From contig NZ_CP087585.1 in assembly GCF_022200785.1 (NCBI RefSeq), forward strand, positions 1,736,001 to 1,800,000: a stretch of DNA of 64,000 bases. The letters run 5' to 3'. Made by a program: the position numbers and the translations under genes. The notes under the pieces were generated by a model, which was given only the letters and a program-made list of their open reading frames with translations, had not been told where the DNA came from and ran no database searches. This document shows positions 61,798 to 64,000 of this stretch, piece by piece (position 1 is the first letter of the stretch; each line of letters begins with the position of its first letter). Source of the DNA: Pedobacter mucosus. GTDB taxonomy: Bacteria; Bacteroidota; Bacteroidia; Sphingobacteriales; Sphingobacteriaceae.

Positions 61798-62868
61798 ATG
61801 ATAAGATACGTAATGCTATGGTTATCCATTTTTGTTTTTCAACAAGGTTACTCGCAACCATTAGAACTGGAGCGGAAGAGATTGAATGATTCCTCGTATG
61901 TCAACGCAATCAAGGCAGATGGGGTAAAGATGGTTGGCATTCGAAATCAAAAATATAAAGTATGGACGAAAAGAAATGGGACTGGAAAGATCAAAGTATT
62001 GCTCTTACATGGTGGTCCAGGTACATCGCCTGAATATTTTGACAACTTTCCTGCCTCATTAGGAAAAGACTATACAATCATATTTTATTCTCAATTGGGC
62101 ACCTATTTTTCTGACATTCCGGCGGATAGCAGCTTGTATGACATAAATAGTTTTGTGAATGATGTGGAAGAGGTACGTAAATCACAAGGACTGGATCAGT
62201 TTTACCTTCTTGGGCACTCTTGGGGAAGCCAGCTTGCACAAGCCTATGCAGCTAAATTCCAAAAGCACATAAAAGGGCTTATATTATGTAATAATATAAA
62301 TGAAAAGGATGAGGTTATTGACGACTATCAGTCTCTGCTCTATGCAGATATCCTTGATTCCATTCCAGCTTTTAAAAAATATGCTGATTCGTTAAGATTT
62401 GGCTTCAGCGGAAAATTTACTGATTTTAATGATCCAAATGCATTGGGTAACCAGATCAGGAAAGAAGCATGGCCTATAATGATCAAAAGACATTACGCAA
62501 GGATTCCTGGTTCTATGCCAATATCCCTACAACGCTCAAAAGAGCATTCCATTGGCGGTTTGATGGCTGACTTGGGATTCATGAAAAAGATAAATGCTAC
62601 AGATTTTGATAAATATCTCGTTGACATAACAATTCCTACACTATTTATTGGAGCAAAATATGATTTTATCCCTCCTTATTATTATGTAAAAATGCGAAAC
62701 AGGATGACCAAAAACAATAAGGTAGAGATTTACATATGTCCTAAAGGAAGTCATTTCGCTATGTGGGACGATTCAGATAATTTTTTCAACGCCTTAAATA
62801 AATTTATACTTAAAACCGAAGGAAATAGTATCGATGGTCAAGTGAATCCGTTGTTTCATGATAAATAA
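61798..62868 (+). CDS. secreted alpha/beta hydrolase (proline iminopeptidase-like)
   Basis: This is a 356-residue exported hydrolase. The signal peptide is MIRYVMLWLSIFVFQQGYSQ. The oxyanion motif LLLHGGPGTSPEYFDNFPASL is at residues 68-88, typical of S33 prolyl iminopeptidases. The nucleophile Ser is in LLGHSWGSQLAQAYAAKF near residue 141, the Asp probably in LFIGAKYDFIPP near 285 and the His in CPKGSHFAMWDDS near 330. It may cleave N-terminal proline from peptides or hydrolyse another small ester or amide. It stands alone in the accessory region. Confidence 0.9.
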   Translation: MIRYVMLWLSIFVFQQGYSQPLELERKRLNDSSYVNAIKADGVKMVGIRNQKYKVWTKRNGTGKIKVLLLHGGPGTSPEYFDNFPASLGKDYTIIFYSQLGTYFSDIPADSSLYDINSFVNDVEEVRKSQGLDQFYLLGHSWGSQLAQAYAAKFQKHIKGLILCNNINEKDEVIDDYQSLLYADILDSIPAFKKYADSLRFGFSGKFTDFNDPNALGNQIRKEAWPIMIKRHYARIPGSMPISLQRSKEHSIGGLMADLGFMKKINATDFDKYLVDITIPTLFIGAKYDFIPPYYYVKMRNRMTKNNKVEIYICPKGSHFAMWDDSDNFFNALNKFILKTEGNSIDGQVNPLFHDK

Positions 62869-63346
62869 AAAATTGATCTCCTAGTCAATATTTTTTCAGC
62901 AAAAATGCTGTTAAGAGAAGATAAGTCTCAATAAACTAAGGTATCCGTCTTCTACTTCACCCTTTCCAAATATATTTTTATTTTTTTTTCTACTCTAAGT
63001 TCTAAAACCCAGTACGACAAAAAGAAAAAACTGCCTCAAAAAACGAAGGAATCTACCACTTACTTCACCCTCTCCAAATGTATTTTCAACGGTTTCGGCA
63101 AATAGAAAAATCAGGCAAAGACCAACTTTTTATTTGCAGTTACGTTTTATCATTTACTCATTAAAAACTGAATCTTTCATTTGGTTAATGGAATGAGTTT
63201 ATAAGAATATAAAAAAAAGGCGAAGGTCAGCAGGATTAAAGTAAGTGACTTTGCAAGCTATAGAATTTCTAAGTCCTACCTCCCTGAAACTATCAAATAG
63301 CGAGGGAATTATGATAAGTTCACTCTATAAATGAGTTTGCTTTGTA
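62869..63346. other. 478-bp region with a 26-bp direct repeat, otherwise unrecognised
   Basis: Two near-identical segments (62953-62978 and 63061-63086) stand 108 bp apart. On the minus strand they read as possible gene ends (PKPLKIHLERVK stop and IKIYLERVK stop), so they may be remnants of two paralogous 3' ends. No intact ORF was found. Confidence 0.45.
62953..63086. repeat. 26-bp direct repeat pair, 24 of 26 identical
   Basis: TACTTCACCCTTTCCAAATA (then TATTTT) at 62953 and TACTTCACCCTCTCCAAATG (then TATTTT) at 63061 differ at two positions only. The pair may be duplicated gene ends or an unrecognised dispersed repeat. Confidence 0.7.
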
Positions 63347-63777
63347 TTAGAACCTCTTCGAGAAATATATACGTCTGTGTCCTTTAGGAAAATCCTTTAT
63401 TTCGCCAATAATATTATAACCATTTTTTAAGTAGAATTCTTCCGCCTGGAAGTCAAATGTATCTAGCATAGAAATTGTAGCTCCATTTCTATGGCTACAT
63501 TTTCAATATGTTTTAGAATCTCTGAACCTAGCCCTTGTTTCCTATATTCTTCTTTCACCCATAGGATGCTGATTTCTAAGCCGTTCCAGCAGCCTATCCC
63601 ACCTAAAACACCTCCAATTTCTAAGCCTTCACTGTTTTTGGCAACAAATTGAAGGGGCATCCAAATTTAAGAAAGCGCAGGCACCTGTATCTCATTGTAT
63701 TCATTAATTCCATCAACAATATTTTTAATGTTTTCCTTTTTGCATACTTCAATGTTATACTTGAAAGAGTCAGTCAT
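63347..63777 (-). pseudogene. GNAT family N-acetyltransferase, broken by a stop codon and a frameshift
   Basis: The reconstructed protein starts MTDSFKYNIEVCKKENIKNIVDGINEYNEIQVPALS (ATG at 63777) and meets an in-frame TAA at 63667-63669. It continues in the same frame as IWMPLQFVAKNSEGLEIGGVLGGIGCWNGLEISILWVKEEYRKQGLGSEILKHIE, with the GNAT acetyl-CoA loop RKQGLG. A one-base loss near 63485 shifts the frame, after which ATISMLDTFDFQAEEFYLKNGYNIIGEIKDFPKGHRRIYFSKRF completes a normal GNAT end at 63347. The intact form would be about 142 residues. Two independent lesions argue for real decay over sequencing error. Confidence 0.8.
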
Positions 63778-64000
63778 AGTTAGATTTAATTACAGTTATT
63801 GCAAATATAGGTCATCAGACGAAGCTATTATTATGCACGTAAATCATCGAATTTTTCTGACTACTTTGGTCTTCAGCAAAATATCATCAGATCACTGAAC
63901 AAACATTAAGTTTAACATTCCCGAAAAACGATGGATCTTTGATAGACAAAAAAGTCTATATTATAACTCATTCATATTAACTGGCCGTAGATTATAAGAG
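63778..64000. other. right-edge sequence, 223 bp
   Basis: This AT-rich stretch lies upstream of the broken GNAT gene. A short ORF on the plus strand (63695-63898) overlaps the GNAT gene and is not credible. Nothing else was recognised. Confidence 0.4.

Overview
The window looks like chromosomal DNA of a low-GC member of the Bacteroidota, most likely Sphingobacteriaceae and close to Pedobacter. The reasons are a SusC/RagA outer-membrane receptor, many short lipoproteins, DUF4142, DUF4468 and DUF2798 proteins, futalosine-pathway menaquinone genes (mqnA, mqnE), few strong Shine-Dalgarno sequences, and several TAnnTTTG-like -7 elements. The genus is inferred from protein style, not from a marker gene.

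Layout. 1-1452: the 5' end of a susC-like gene (minus), with a 61-bp perfect palindrome inside its signal-peptide coding region. 2080-10009: a carbon/phosphate block. A ROK kinase resembling polyphosphate glucokinase precedes gnd, zwf and pgl, and this block converges on ppk-ppx, so polyphosphate may feed glucose into the oxidative pentose phosphate pathway. 10106-13811: a Lys/Ala-rich histone-like protein, YajQ, a DUF4142 lipoprotein and a subtilase. 13968-17697: a three-subunit PaoABC-type molybdenum aldehyde oxidoreductase with a Tat signal. 17871-25030: YceH, then a TetR gene and a thioesterase-SDR-DUF2798-fabF operon carrying two matching operator palindromes, then an AraC regulator with two tandem SDR genes. 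25050-32478: a TlpA thioredoxin, NlpC/P60 lipoprotein, mutS, an HPF-like protein, and mqnA/mqnE flanking a phosphoglycerate-mutase-like gene.

33493-45426 is rich in sulfur amino acid genes. A cystathionine gamma-synthase family enzyme is followed by a SAM-I riboswitch, a 42-codon ORF ending in a run of cysteines, and metY-metX-hom. Further on are a YbdL-type methionine aminotransferase and its natural partner, an omega-amidase. The riboswitch plus Cys-rich ORF is the best candidate here for a little-described regulatory arrangement. 45520-53053 is housekeeping and envelope: cutC, DUF983, a Crp-family regulator, ddl, a PASTA protein, mltG, a YbgC thioesterase and a YihY/BrkB membrane protein.

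A tRNA-Ser(UGA) at 53157-53243 marks a change in character. To its right, genes are sparser and include at least three broken ones (near 54.3-54.8, 61.5-61.8 and 63.3-63.8 kb). A compact HD/DUF1543/FAD-NAD(P) operon there has visibly higher GC, and RibD-like reductase, SDR, AraC and alpha/beta hydrolase genes follow. This looks like accessory DNA, although no integrase or insertion sequence is visible. Dispersed hairpin elements with 26-bp terminal inverted repeats lie in intergenic gaps at about 24.95 and 30.36 kb, with related degenerate ones elsewhere. No CRISPR array, rRNA or intact transposase was seen.
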